Shown here one piece after another: positions 8,443-15,896 of a stretch of DNA of 41,509 nt. This stretch comes from Candidatus Onthousia faecipullorum (lineage in GTDB: Bacteria; Bacillota_I; Bacilli_A; RF39; UBA660). The translations under genes were made by a program, and so were the position numbers. Location: positions 1 through 41,509 of the forward strand of contig DVKQ01000092.1 in assembly GCA_018715925.1 (NCBI GenBank). Direction: 5' to 3'. Each line of letters starts with the position of its first letter. Position 1 is the stretch's first letter. Under the pieces are notes generated by a model. The model was not told the DNA's origin. It was given only the letters and a program-made list of their open reading frames with translations, and did not search any database.

Positions 8443-8868
8443 ATGAATAGAGATTTTAATTATAATTACTATCCAAATAATATGGATAGAGATATGAATA
8501 ACCCTAAATTCTTTACTGAAAAAGAAGGTTATTTAAGAGGAAATATGTTTAGAAACTTATATAGTGAATATAAAAATTATGAACCGCAAGTATTAAGATC
8601 TATGAATGAACAAGAAGAAATGTTTTTAAGAATGTCTGAAGCAGAGTTTGCAGCTCATGACCTTAATTTATATTTAGATTTATATCCTAATGATGGTAAT
8701 GCTATAGATTTATTTAATAAATATAGAAAAGAATCTAATAGATTAATGATGGCATATGAAGAAAAATATGGTCCTATTTTAATTAGTAGTGATAGTCTAA
8801 ATACAAGTCCATTCCTATGGCAAACATTAATATTTCCTTGGAATATGGAGGGACTTTCTAATGTTTAA
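8443..8868 (+). CDS. cotJB: Fused spore-coat proteins CotJA-CotJB
   Basis: 141 aa. Residues about 20-50 (PKFFTEKEGYLRGNMFRNLYSEYKNY) match the core of CotJA, normally a separate small protein. Residues 54-141 match CotJB: LNLYLDLYPNDGNAIDLFNKY, EEKYGPIL and the Trp-rich end SPFLWQTLIFPWNMEG. Both are inner coat components of the CotJ complex with the Mn-catalase CotJC. GGAAAGGAG precedes the ATG. The end overlaps the cotJC start by 8 bases. The fusion is my reading; homologues with separate genes would confirm it. Confidence 0.8.
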   Translation: MNRDFNYNYYPNNMDRDMNNPKFFTEKEGYLRGNMFRNLYSEYKNYEPQVLRSMNEQEEMFLRMSEAEFAAHDLNLYLDLYPNDGNAIDLFNKYRKESNRLMMAYEEKYGPILISSDSLNTSPFLWQTLIFPWNMEGLSNV

Positions 8869-8983
8869 ATATGCTAAAAGATTACAGTATCCTATTAATA
8901 TTAAGAAAAAAGATATTAATATGGCTAAACAATTAATAACGCAATATGGAGGAATATATTACAAAAAGGACATAAAAAAATAG
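8861..8983 (+). pseudogene. cotJC: cotJC, 5' part (split by prophage)
   Basis: Codons 1-31 (MFKYAKRLQYPIN ... ITQYGG) are the authentic N-terminus of the manganese catalase CotJC. After the second Gly of QYGG the frame runs into phage DNA and stops at TAG after nine foreign codons, leaving a 40-residue fragment. TGGAGGG (about 8846-8852) is its ribosome site inside cotJB. The rest of the gene is at 39474-39944. All predicted metal ligands lie on the other side, so this fragment cannot be a catalase. The break is at the phage attachment core, not a random mutation; excision would restore the gene. Confidence 0.93.
8943..8954 (+). other. attL core
   Basis: AATATGGAGGAA, identical to 39463-39474. 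To its left is cotJC; to its right (8956-8973) is a phage arm, ATATTACAAAAAGGACAT, whose reverse complement matches the phage arm at the right end at 16 of 18 positions. Confidence 0.88.
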
Positions 8984-9010
8984 GTAGAGCCAATTAAGGC
9001 TTTACCTATT
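8974..9010 (-). terminator. Terminator of the phage late operon
   Basis: AATAGGTAGAGCC (8979-8991) pairs with GGCTTTACCTATT (8998-9010), 13 bp with one G-U, followed on the minus strand by seven T. It sits immediately after the endolysin and 20 bases inside attL, so it also protects cotJ from phage late transcription. Confidence 0.88.
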
Positions 9011-9011
9011 A

Positions 9012-10022
9012 TTACTTAACTCTTAACTTTTGTCCCGGATAAATTAAATTAGGATTAGATATATTATTCCAAGATACTAATTGATTAACAGTAGTACCAT
9101 ATCTATTTGCTATTTTAGTAAGATTATCACCAGTTACAACAGTATAATAAACAGCACTAGATCCTTTATTACTACTACCTGGTATCTTTACCTGTTGCCC
9201 TGGATAAATCTTGTTAGGATCTGCTATACCATTGTATTCTGCTAATTTCTGATAAGTAGTTCCATATCTACTAGCAATACCACTTAATGTATCACCCTCG
9301 ACAACAGTATAAACTGTTCCATAACTAGTTGTATCAGTGTTTATTTGATGGCTATTTGATGAACTACTATCTTTACTATAACCATTTAATCCATTACTTT
9401 TGATAATACTAGGGTAATCTTTATAAGCTTCATTTAGGTCCAAGTTACCACTATAACCATTTACTTTACCACTTGAAGTAGTTTGCCACATACCATATTC
9501 TGTAACATATTCAGGCTTTTTGCCATACCTAGCAACCCATTTATCATAATCCTTTAATTCATCTATATTCATCATCTCTTTGAAGCCACTAATATCACTA
9601 GCATAGATGCCTACATAATAACCTAACTTTTCTAAAGTTTCACAAAATCCTTTAATACCCTGTGTAGTAGCATCTTTACCAGCATTTCTTAGATAATACT
9701 TTTTACCAGTATCATCTTCAACATCTATGTAGATAGGATAGTCAAATTGCTTACCTTTTAAACAATTATTATATAGCCAATTAGCCTCATCTACTCCCTC
9801 ATTATAAGATGTTGCTATAGTGAAGTAATAAGCTCCTACACCTAAACCTGCTGCTTTGGCTTTACTATAAAATTCTTCAAAGCTAGGATCAGCAGCTTTG
9901 CTTTCTCCATCACCCCAGCCTGTGTAACCAGCTCTGATAATTACAAAATCATAACCATTATTCTTAATATTATTTAAGTCTATACCTGCTTGATATTTAG
10001 ATATATCAATTCCTTTTTTCAT
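9012..10022 (-). CDS. Endolysin: GH25 muramidase with two LysM domains
   Basis: Peptidoglycan hydrolase for host lysis, 336 aa. The N-terminal GH25 domain (1-about 200) shows GIDISKYQ, the catalytic DVEDD and WQTTSSGKVNGYSGNLDLNEAY. A Ser/Asn-rich linker leads to two LysM wall-binding modules (about 238-283 and 291-335), each ending in a YPGQ motif. No signal peptide, so export depends on the holin encoded just upstream. Last gene of the late operon. Confidence 0.95.
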   Translation of the reverse strand: MKKGIDISKYQAGIDLNNIKNNGYDFVIIRAGYTGWGDGESKAADPSFEEFYSKAKAAGLGVGAYYFTIATSYNEGVDEANWLYNNCLKGKQFDYPIYIDVEDDTGKKYYLRNAGKDATTQGIKGFCETLEKLGYYVGIYASDISGFKEMMNIDELKDYDKWVARYGKKPEYVTEYGMWQTTSSGKVNGYSGNLDLNEAYKDYPSIIKSNGLNGYSKDSSSSNSHQINTDTTSYGTVYTVVEGDTLSGIASRYGTTYQKLAEYNGIADPNKIYPGQQVKIPGSSNKGSSAVYYTVVTGDNLTKIANRYGTTVNQLVSWNNISNPNLIYPGQKLRVK

Positions 10023-10078
10023 TTCTACACCTCCATATTATTTTATCTTAATAATATTAATTTTGAATTTACTATTAA

Positions 10079-10279
10079 CTATTCTTCAACTTCAGGCAAA
10101 CCTGCAATGCTAGTTAATATACTTAATAGACCTGCTAATAGACTAGCACTAACTATCATAACCCAGTTTACCTCACTAAATACTGTTGCAGTACCTATTG
10201 TTGCAACTGCTGTTTGAGCAATTGTTTTAACCGCTCTAATTAAAGCTGCTTTAATCCAGTTTTTCATTTTTGTACTCAT
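10079..10279 (-). CDS. Phage holin (r1t-type)
   Basis: 66 aa. A basic start (MSTKMKNWIKAALIRAVKTIAQTAVATIGTA) is followed by a hydrophobic segment (VMIVSASLLAGLLSILTSIAGLP) and a short acidic tail. This is the pattern of the phage r1t holin family. It lies between the GAF-like gene and the endolysin, the expected lysis-cassette position. Confidence 0.88.
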   Translation of the reverse strand: MSTKMKNWIKAALIRAVKTIAQTAVATIGTATVFSEVNWVMIVSASLLAGLLSILTSIAGLPEVEE

Positions 10280-10296
10280 TTTATCTACTTCCTTTC

Positions 10297-10905
10297 TTAT
10301 TTTGAATTAGTAAGATGCTCTTCAACATACCATACTAATTGATTAATCACATCTTTATCGACTCTCATATTATTTTTATCGAACCAATGAATAGCAATAA
10401 ACCCTATGATATTACCTTCTTTATTGTGTATTGCTATGTCATAAAATGAACCTACATCTATACTCTTCTTAAAATTGTAAGTGCTAGGCATAGATGTTTT
10501 AAGTTCTTCTAAGTCTTTACATATAAACTTACCATCTTCAGTAATTCTATGAATAAACTGAGGCATACAGTTTGTTGGTAAATTAATGCATCTCTGTTGA
10601 ACTGGCTGATTACCAGCCTTAAAGACTTCGTAAGTGCATGAGAACTTATAAGCTGACCTATAATCAGAATAATGTTCTCCATTATGGAACTCATAAACGT
10701 GGACCCTGTCAGCATTAAGTATTTCTTTTACATACTCTAACTTATTAAGTATTTCTAAATCCAACTTATTCTGTCTAGGCAACATTTTACCCACATTAGT
10801 CTTTCTAAAATATTGATTTAAATACTTTTTACATGCAAATAAGGCTATTATTATCTCTGCAATAAATAAGCCTAATTCTTTAGCTGTTTCTATTATTTCA
10901 TTCAT
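10297..10905 (-). CDS. Membrane-anchored GAF-like phage protein
   Basis: 202 aa. An N-terminal helix (LGLFIAEIIIALFACKKYL, about 11-29) is followed by a GAF-like fold from about residue 55: NKLEYVKEILNADRVHVYEFHNG, a central region, and NKEGNIIGFIAIHWF. Such proteins recur upstream of holins in Firmicute phages. The role is unknown; sensing a small ligand to tune lysis is one possibility and is inference only. Confidence 0.6.
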   Translation of the reverse strand: MNEIIETAKELGLFIAEIIIALFACKKYLNQYFRKTNVGKMLPRQNKLDLEILNKLEYVKEILNADRVHVYEFHNGEHYSDYRSAYKFSCTYEVFKAGNQPVQQRCINLPTNCMPQFIHRITEDGKFICKDLEELKTSMPSTYNFKKSIDVGSFYDIAIHNKEGNIIGFIAIHWFDKNNMRVDKDVINQLVWYVEEHLTNSK

Positions 10906-10916
10906 TGTTCCTCCTT

Positions 10917-11333
10917 TTAATTTGCTGTTTTAGTGTAATAAATAATGCATTTACCTCCTGTTGTTCTATCTGCCCAAGCTACATTACCTAACCCTTCAAT
11001 AATCAATGATGTATTATTAACTGCAACTTTGCAAATGACAGAAGAACTATCAATTCTAGGACCACTAAAATATTTATTATCAGCTGTATCATACCAACTA
11101 TAATTAAACCAACATATTTCGCTCAAATTTAATATATTATGATTTACTGTCCTTTGACCATTGCTTGGAAAAGAGCCAAAATCTACTATTTTCCTATATA
11201 ATTTTTTCCCATCAAACCATTTGCCAATAATTATTTCCTCTTTGGAATATAATTTTAATTTTTCATATTCCTTGTTAGGATTATCAACTACTAGGATATT
11301 ATTTCCTTTTTTTAATATATTGTATTGTGCCAT
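10917..11333 (-). CDS. Receptor-binding/tail-tip paralogue 3
   Basis: 138 aa. The N-terminus QYNILKKGNNILVVDNPNKEYEKLK is shared with the two upstream genes. The rest differs: EIIIGKWFDGKKLYRKIVDFGSFP followed by a beta-rich region resembling the small C-terminal head domains of siphovirus receptor-binding proteins. Third of three tandem paralogues. No strong ribosome site is visible, so it may depend on translation of its neighbours. Confidence 0.6.
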   Translation of the reverse strand: MAQYNILKKGNNILVVDNPNKEYEKLKLYSKEEIIIGKWFDGKKLYRKIVDFGSFPSNGQRTVNHNILNLSEICWFNYSWYDTADNKYFSGPRIDSSSVICKVAVNNTSLIIEGLGNVAWADRTTGGKCIIYYTKTAN

Positions 11334-11360
11334 ACAATTGGCTAACTATTTTATTCCCTC

Positions 11361-11789
11361 TCAACTATTAGAATTATATATATACTTTATTTCAGCCCAA
11401 CCACTAAAATTTGACCTATCAATTGTAGTTTCAATTAAAAGATATAATATATTACTATTGACTTTTGTATTCAGACCAATATTACTATTTGCCATACTTA
11501 TAAAAGGAACAGGAATATATGTTTTATCACTACTTCTATAAGCCAAACATTCAATACTTGTTACAACTATTTCATTAATATTTAAACCAGTATTTACTTC
11601 TAGGGCACTTGCATTTGGTAATTGAGCTATACTTATTCTTTTTATATACTCATCTTTTCCATCAACCTTTCGACCTGTTTTTACTGGACTACCATTTGTT
11701 TTAAGATTATATTTTAATTCTTCATATCTCTTATTAGGATTATCAATTACTAAAATGTTATTTTCCTTTTCTAGGATATTATAATTCAC
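11361..11789 (-). CDS. Receptor-binding/tail-tip paralogue 2
   Basis: 142 aa. It begins with NYNILEKENNILVIDNPNKRYEELK, the shared N-terminal block. It continues with TGRKVDGKDEYIKRISIAQLP, matching in position the GKWFDGKKLYRKIVDFGSFP of paralogue 3, and then a divergent beta-rich end. The start is GTG with a weak ribosome site. Probably a swappable adhesion tip; host receptor unknown. Confidence 0.6.
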   Translation of the reverse strand: MNYNILEKENNILVIDNPNKRYEELKYNLKTNGSPVKTGRKVDGKDEYIKRISIAQLPNASALEVNTGLNINEIVVTSIECLAYRSSDKTYIPVPFISMANSNIGLNTKVNSNILYLLIETTIDRSNFSGWAEIKYIYNSNS

Positions 11790-11808
11790 ACATTTCGCTT
11801 TTAGCTTA

Positions 11809-12213
11809 CTATGAGTTTTTCATTCCTATAACTTTAATGGGAATTACATGAATACTAGTGTCATCAAGGTTTCTTTTTGCAATTTGTGTTTTGTACTGTG
11901 TATCACTAACTCTATTAATAATTCTTCTTAATGACACACCATCTGTATACGAGACTGCTGAAATTAATAAACTATTACCTTTCAAACAAGATTCACTAAT
12001 ATTATTACTATTAGACGTTGAATAAGCACATATCCATTCTAGTTCATCATAATCATCAGTAGATAAATTGATAATCACATTTTCTCCCATTTCTTGACTA
12101 GGGTTACTATTAGTCCATAAGACTTTTCTTTTTCTCTTTTCATATTCTTTATTAGGATTATCAAAAGTTAGGATTTTATCTCCTTTTTTCAGAATATTAT
12201 GAACACTACTCAT
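11809..12213 (-). CDS. Receptor-binding/tail-tip paralogue 1
   Basis: 134 aa. It begins SSVHNILKKGDKILTFDNPNKEYEKRK, the same N-terminal block as the next two genes. The remaining 100 residues differ from both. The block probably fixes each protein to a common baseplate partner and the variable ends bind the host or tune activity. AGAGGTG precedes the ATG. The G10 tract lies 80 bases upstream. Confidence 0.6.
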   Translation of the reverse strand: MSSVHNILKKGDKILTFDNPNKEYEKRKRKVLWTNSNPSQEMGENVIINLSTDDYDELEWICAYSTSNSNNISESCLKGNSLLISAVSYTDGVSLRRIINRVSDTQYKTQIAKRNLDDTSIHVIPIKVIGMKNS

Positions 12214-12246
12214 AGTTACACCTCTTTAGAGAGAGAGAATTAAATA

Positions 12247-12329
12247 CTAGCCTCTCCCTCCTTCCATCATTAGAGGAGTTAAGCCAAATAAGCTCCCCCC
12301 CCCCATGTAACATATTGTAAACTTATCAT
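12247..12329 (-). CDS. Short frame-variable ORF crossing a G10 tract
   Basis: The ATG at 12329 has GGAAAGTG upstream. As sequenced (ten G) the frame ends after 16 residues at 12279. With eleven G it reads on to 12247 as a 27-residue peptide ending LFGLTPLMMEGGRG. With nine G it gives 40 residues and stops 5 bases past the start of the next gene, allowing coupling. It lies between a baseplate gene and the receptor-binding paralogues. It could be a length-variable switch or just a leader; coding status uncertain. Confidence 0.35.
12295..12304. repeat. Homopolymer C10 (G10 on the coding strand)
   Basis: Ten consecutive C in a very AT-rich element, the longest G/C homopolymer in the window. Such runs are prone to slip in replication and transcription. 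Confidence 0.95.
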
Positions 12330-12345
12330 ATTATCACTTTCCTTT

Positions 12346-13038
12346 CTATTCATCATCATACATAGAATCAATTACTGCTTGTAATTCTTCATCTGTACAA
12401 GTTCCTAATACTATTTCATTATTTTCTAAAGTAATAATTCTATTTGTTAGATTAGTGGCTGTATTCTCATCTAATGTTACTTCTAAATCATTAAACCAAT
12501 TATTAAATTTAGTTTCAAATTGTGAAAAAATATCAGTAAAATCAGCTCCCTGAACTGCTTGAATAACATTTCCACAGTCACTAGAATTAAATCTACAGTC
12601 AGTAATTAAATCATCAGTTATTTCGGTAGTACCTGCAGGAATACTTATTGTTGCTAATCTTAAATCATAAGTAGTAGTGTCTCTAATTAAAGCAGGTGGA
12701 ACTGGATTAGAACTATAAGATCCTTTTACTATTTGACAAGTAAAAGTTCTATTGGTCTCATCTACTCTAAGTACAACATTATCTATTCTTGACTGTTCGC
12801 CATCTGCTATATCAATAGTTTTAGTTAATACTGTATCCTTATTAATATATCTATGACCATTACAATAAGCTCTACCTGTTGCTATATTGACTTTCATTCC
12901 TTCATCAGCTGTTACTTTTAAACCATTATTAAATATTCCATTAGTAAAAAATGGAAGAAAAAACTCTGCTAAATCAGAAGCATCATATCTTCTATCTCCA
13001 TTAACAGAATTAAAAAAAGAATATTGTTCCATATTCAT
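12346..13038 (-). CDS. Baseplate/tail-fibre structural protein
   Basis: 230 aa. It begins EQYSFFNSVNGDRRYDASDLAEFFLPFFTNGIF, a common N-terminal block of Firmicute phage baseplate proteins that follow the tail lysin. A beta-rich middle (GMKVNIATGRAYCNGHRY, RIDNVVLRVD) and a C-terminal coiled-coil-like stretch (FETKFNNWFNDLEVTLDEN ... IITLENN) suggest a trimer. Probably links the tail tip to the receptor-binding paralogues downstream. Confidence 0.7.
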   Translation of the reverse strand: MNMEQYSFFNSVNGDRRYDASDLAEFFLPFFTNGIFNNGLKVTADEGMKVNIATGRAYCNGHRYINKDTVLTKTIDIADGEQSRIDNVVLRVDETNRTFTCQIVKGSYSSNPVPPALIRDTTTYDLRLATISIPAGTTEITDDLITDCRFNSSDCGNVIQAVQGADFTDIFSQFETKFNNWFNDLEVTLDENTATNLTNRIITLENNEIVLGTCTDEELQAVIDSMYDDE

Positions 13039-13050
13039 TCCTCTCTTTCT

Positions 13051-15027
13051 CTATTCACTAAACACCTCTGGAAGTGGAGTTCCAAAAGTAGGTGTTATAG
13101 TTCTTTTACCTTCCTCAATGACCTCTTTCACCTCAATAATTCGCTGTTGGACAACGATACCCCAGTCTTCTTTCTTTAAATCTACTATATCTCCTAAATC
13201 CCATTTATCTTTATAGTAATCAGAATTAACAGTAGCTTCAAAAGTAAATGTTTCATCAGTTAAAGCACTCTCGCCATCTGAAATTAATTGATTCTCTATA
13301 TCAGTATTATCTTGCTGATTTTTACTATCTACAAAAATTTCTCTTAAATCAAAACCAGTAGCATTTCCCTTTTTAACTGTTTTTAACACTCTATCACTAC
13401 CTTCACCAGGACCACCAACTAAAGCATAATTATATTCTGTTTTAGAAGAATAAATCATGCTAGCTTTATCTATATTAGCTTGATCATCACTGAAGGCAAA
13501 CCTTTCATTCTCATTTTGTAAAGAACTTCTATCTTTACCCTCATAAGTTTCAAAAATATAAACTTTATTTTCAATATTAGGTACTAATCTAAAACCAACT
13601 AAAGAATATTTGGAAAGTTTAACTAAATATTCATATAAGTTTTTATAAGTACATTGGAAAGCTATATTTTTACTAACACTTTGAGTAGTTTCCATTTCAA
13701 AATTATTGCAAATAACTGTAGCATTATTAATTAATGTTTTCATTCCATTGATACTTTCACCAGAAAAATTAATAGTTTTTTGTAAAATTCTTCTATCAAA
13801 GATAGAAGATAAAAACCTACCACTAACTGTTAGCTCTACTTCATCGCTATTATCTTCAATGTCGTAGGTTTCAATAATAGCAGATTCTGTATAATTATTT
13901 CTTATCAATATATTATCTTTATTTGTTAACAAAGGTATGTTATTTTCATCTGGAGTTACTACAAGTTCAAATTCACCAGCCTCAAAATATTTTCTTGTCC
14001 ATTGCAAAGAGATAAATTCATCAATTATTCCTAATAAATTTAAATTTTTATCATATACGAATATACAGTCATTTTCATAATCTACTAAATCTCTTGTAAC
14101 ATCTAAATACAATAATGGAACATTGCCTGTACTAGATAATCTATTACCTGTAATTACATATCTATTATTAGAATAAACCATACCATACCATGTACCACCA
14201 GTAAAGCCATCATCTTGCTCTGACCAATTTATTCCATCAATAGATGTTAGGACAGTACAATTGTAGCCAACAGCTACATACATACCATTACCATATCTTG
14301 AACGTATTAAATAAGAGTCTGTATTTGATGTTTGTTTAGTCCAATTTATTCCATCAGAAGAAGTAAGTATTGTACCATTCGCACCTGTAATAACAAATAA
14401 ACCTTTACCAAAAGAAATACCTACAAGTTTATCTGTTACATTAGAATTTGCCTTTTTCCAATTATTTAAATCGGTAGAATAAAATATAATTCCATTATCA
14501 CCAACAAACACATATACACCATTACCATATTCAATATCCATAATACCAACACTTGTACCAGACGTTTGATGTTTTACCTCATGTCTTTTAATAGTGTCGC
14601 CATTTTTTGTTTCATAAATTTGATAAGTCGTTGTTCTAATGTTAGTAGAAGAATTAGTAGTATAATAAGCACCTATAAATATCAAATTATTATTAATAAA
14701 TTTACATGAATTTATATTTAATGAAAGATCATTTGATGTTCCTGTATCTACCTTCTTGTAATTCCAATTTATTCCATCAGAAGAAATTGCTATATATGTA
14801 CCATTTTTGTCGTTTGATTCACCACATAATAAAAACACTGAATTACCATAGGACAAATGAGATGGAATAAAATAATTAGTATCTATACTATTATCTTCCC
14901 ATTCTTTTAAATCCTCACTTATTGCAACACCAGCAGGTTCTTTATGGACTAAATAATACTTTTCATTAGCATAAACTATATCTCTACCATAACCTGGTAT
15001 TCCAGTATCTATCCATTTGAAATCCAT
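13051..15027 (-). CDS. Tail-tip protein: beta-propeller fused to Gp37-like tail domain
   Basis: 658 aa. Residues 1-about 310 carry some six repeats with the pattern S-S-D-G-I-N-W followed by W/Y-K/T-x, for example AISSDGINWNYKK, STDLNNWKKA, SSDGINWTKQT and SIDGINWSEQD, as in BNR/sialidase-type propellers. Residues about 315-658 (ENDCIFVYDKNLNLLGIIDEF, LQWTRKYFEAGEFELVVTP) match the ReqiPepy6 Gp37-like tail family that takes the place of the Tal protein. The propeller normally is not part of that family. It may bind surface sugars. No protease motif seen. Confidence 0.75.
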   Translation of the reverse strand: MDFKWIDTGIPGYGRDIVYANEKYYLVHKEPAGVAISEDLKEWEDNSIDTNYFIPSHLSYGNSVFLLCGESNDKNGTYIAISSDGINWNYKKVDTGTSNDLSLNINSCKFINNNLIFIGAYYTTNSSTNIRTTTYQIYETKNGDTIKRHEVKHQTSGTSVGIMDIEYGNGVYVFVGDNGIIFYSTDLNNWKKANSNVTDKLVGISFGKGLFVITGANGTILTSSDGINWTKQTSNTDSYLIRSRYGNGMYVAVGYNCTVLTSIDGINWSEQDDGFTGGTWYGMVYSNNRYVITGNRLSSTGNVPLLYLDVTRDLVDYENDCIFVYDKNLNLLGIIDEFISLQWTRKYFEAGEFELVVTPDENNIPLLTNKDNILIRNNYTESAIIETYDIEDNSDEVELTVSGRFLSSIFDRRILQKTINFSGESINGMKTLINNATVICNNFEMETTQSVSKNIAFQCTYKNLYEYLVKLSKYSLVGFRLVPNIENKVYIFETYEGKDRSSLQNENERFAFSDDQANIDKASMIYSSKTEYNYALVGGPGEGSDRVLKTVKKGNATGFDLREIFVDSKNQQDNTDIENQLISDGESALTDETFTFEATVNSDYYKDKWDLGDIVDLKKEDWGIVVQQRIIEVKEVIEEGKRTITPTFGTPLPEVFSE

Positions 15028-15029
15028 AG

Positions 15030-15896
15030 TTACACCGCCTCATAATTTATAAGATAATAAATTTCAGTTACTAAAGCATTTTCACCAGTTTTAGCAGTTG
15101 CTTTAAAAGTATTGCTTCCAGTATGAATTTGTAAGAATTTGGTACCAAATTTTAAATAATTATTAATATTAATATCTTCACCATTAGAAGTTAGAATAAT
15201 ATTCTTATTATTTATATAAGTTGTAACAGTTATTACATCTCCAGCTGTCATACTTTTCTCTATTTCTAATTCTTCCTGTGTTGTTATATTTACTAATTTA
15301 GGATTCTCAACATCATCAGAAGCAGTAAATACTATTTTCATACCTATTTCTATATTAGTATCATTCTCTATTGTTACCAATGAATTGACATTCTTATAAC
15401 CAAATTCAATTCCAGTTTCTTCTGGTATTTCTAAAGGAAATTCAAAAGAAGGAATCCAGTTAGACATTTGAACCTGGCTTTCTTCTAAATCAGTAAAATA
15501 TGGGCTAGGACAAATTAAAGAGATAACAAATTTATCAACTACCTTTGATTTAGCAAACTCTATTGATTCAACATAGTACTCAATTTTATAAGCCTTATCT
15601 TCTTCATAATAAAATAAAGTACCTTTATCTTTTTTAGGAAAAATTTTATACAAGTTCTGTCTTTTTTCTGTTATATTATCTCTTTTAACAGAACCAGTTA
15701 TTACAATATTTCTTTCACTGATACTAGATGAAACATACTTACTTCCTACACCATAAGCAGAAGTTATTGTGTTTACTTTACCATCAACTTCTGTTGCACC
15801 TTCTATTGATTCTAAAAAATAAGGGAATTCATACGAAAAAGTTACTTGATTACCTCTTGAATTTTGACATACAACTTTCTTAATCACATGAATCAC
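15030..15896 (-). CDS. Distal tail protein (Dit)
   Basis: 288 aa. It follows the tape measure gene (4-base overlap) and precedes the tail-tip protein, the canonical Dit position. The N-terminal half (SYEFPYFLESIEGATEV, IVITGSVKRDNITEKRQNLYKIF, GTLFYYEEDKAYKIEYYVESIEF, FVISLICPSPYF) is typical of Sipho_tail/Dit. The C-terminal half is a beta-rich galectin-like region. It forms the hub of the baseplate. Confidence 0.85.
   Translation of the reverse strand: MIHVIKKVVCQNSRGNQVTFSYEFPYFLESIEGATEVDGKVNTITSAYGVGSKYVSSSISERNIVITGSVKRDNITEKRQNLYKIFPKKDKGTLFYYEEDKAYKIEYYVESIEFAKSKVVDKFVISLICPSPYFTDLEESQVQMSNWIPSFEFPLEIPEETGIEFGYKNVNSLVTIENDTNIEIGMKIVFTASDDVENPKLVNITTQEELEIEKSMTAGDVITVTTYINNKNIILTSNGEDININNYLKFGTKFLQIHTGSNTFKATAKTGENALVTEIYYLINYEAV

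Noticed and set aside
8861-8983. The 40-residue cotJC fragment as an independent small protein
   Set aside because: Its first 31 residues are the CotJC start and the last nine come from phage attL; no sign of selection as a separate gene.
10079-10217. Plus-strand frame across the holin gene
   Set aside because: Antisense to a recognised holin, without ribosome site or family.
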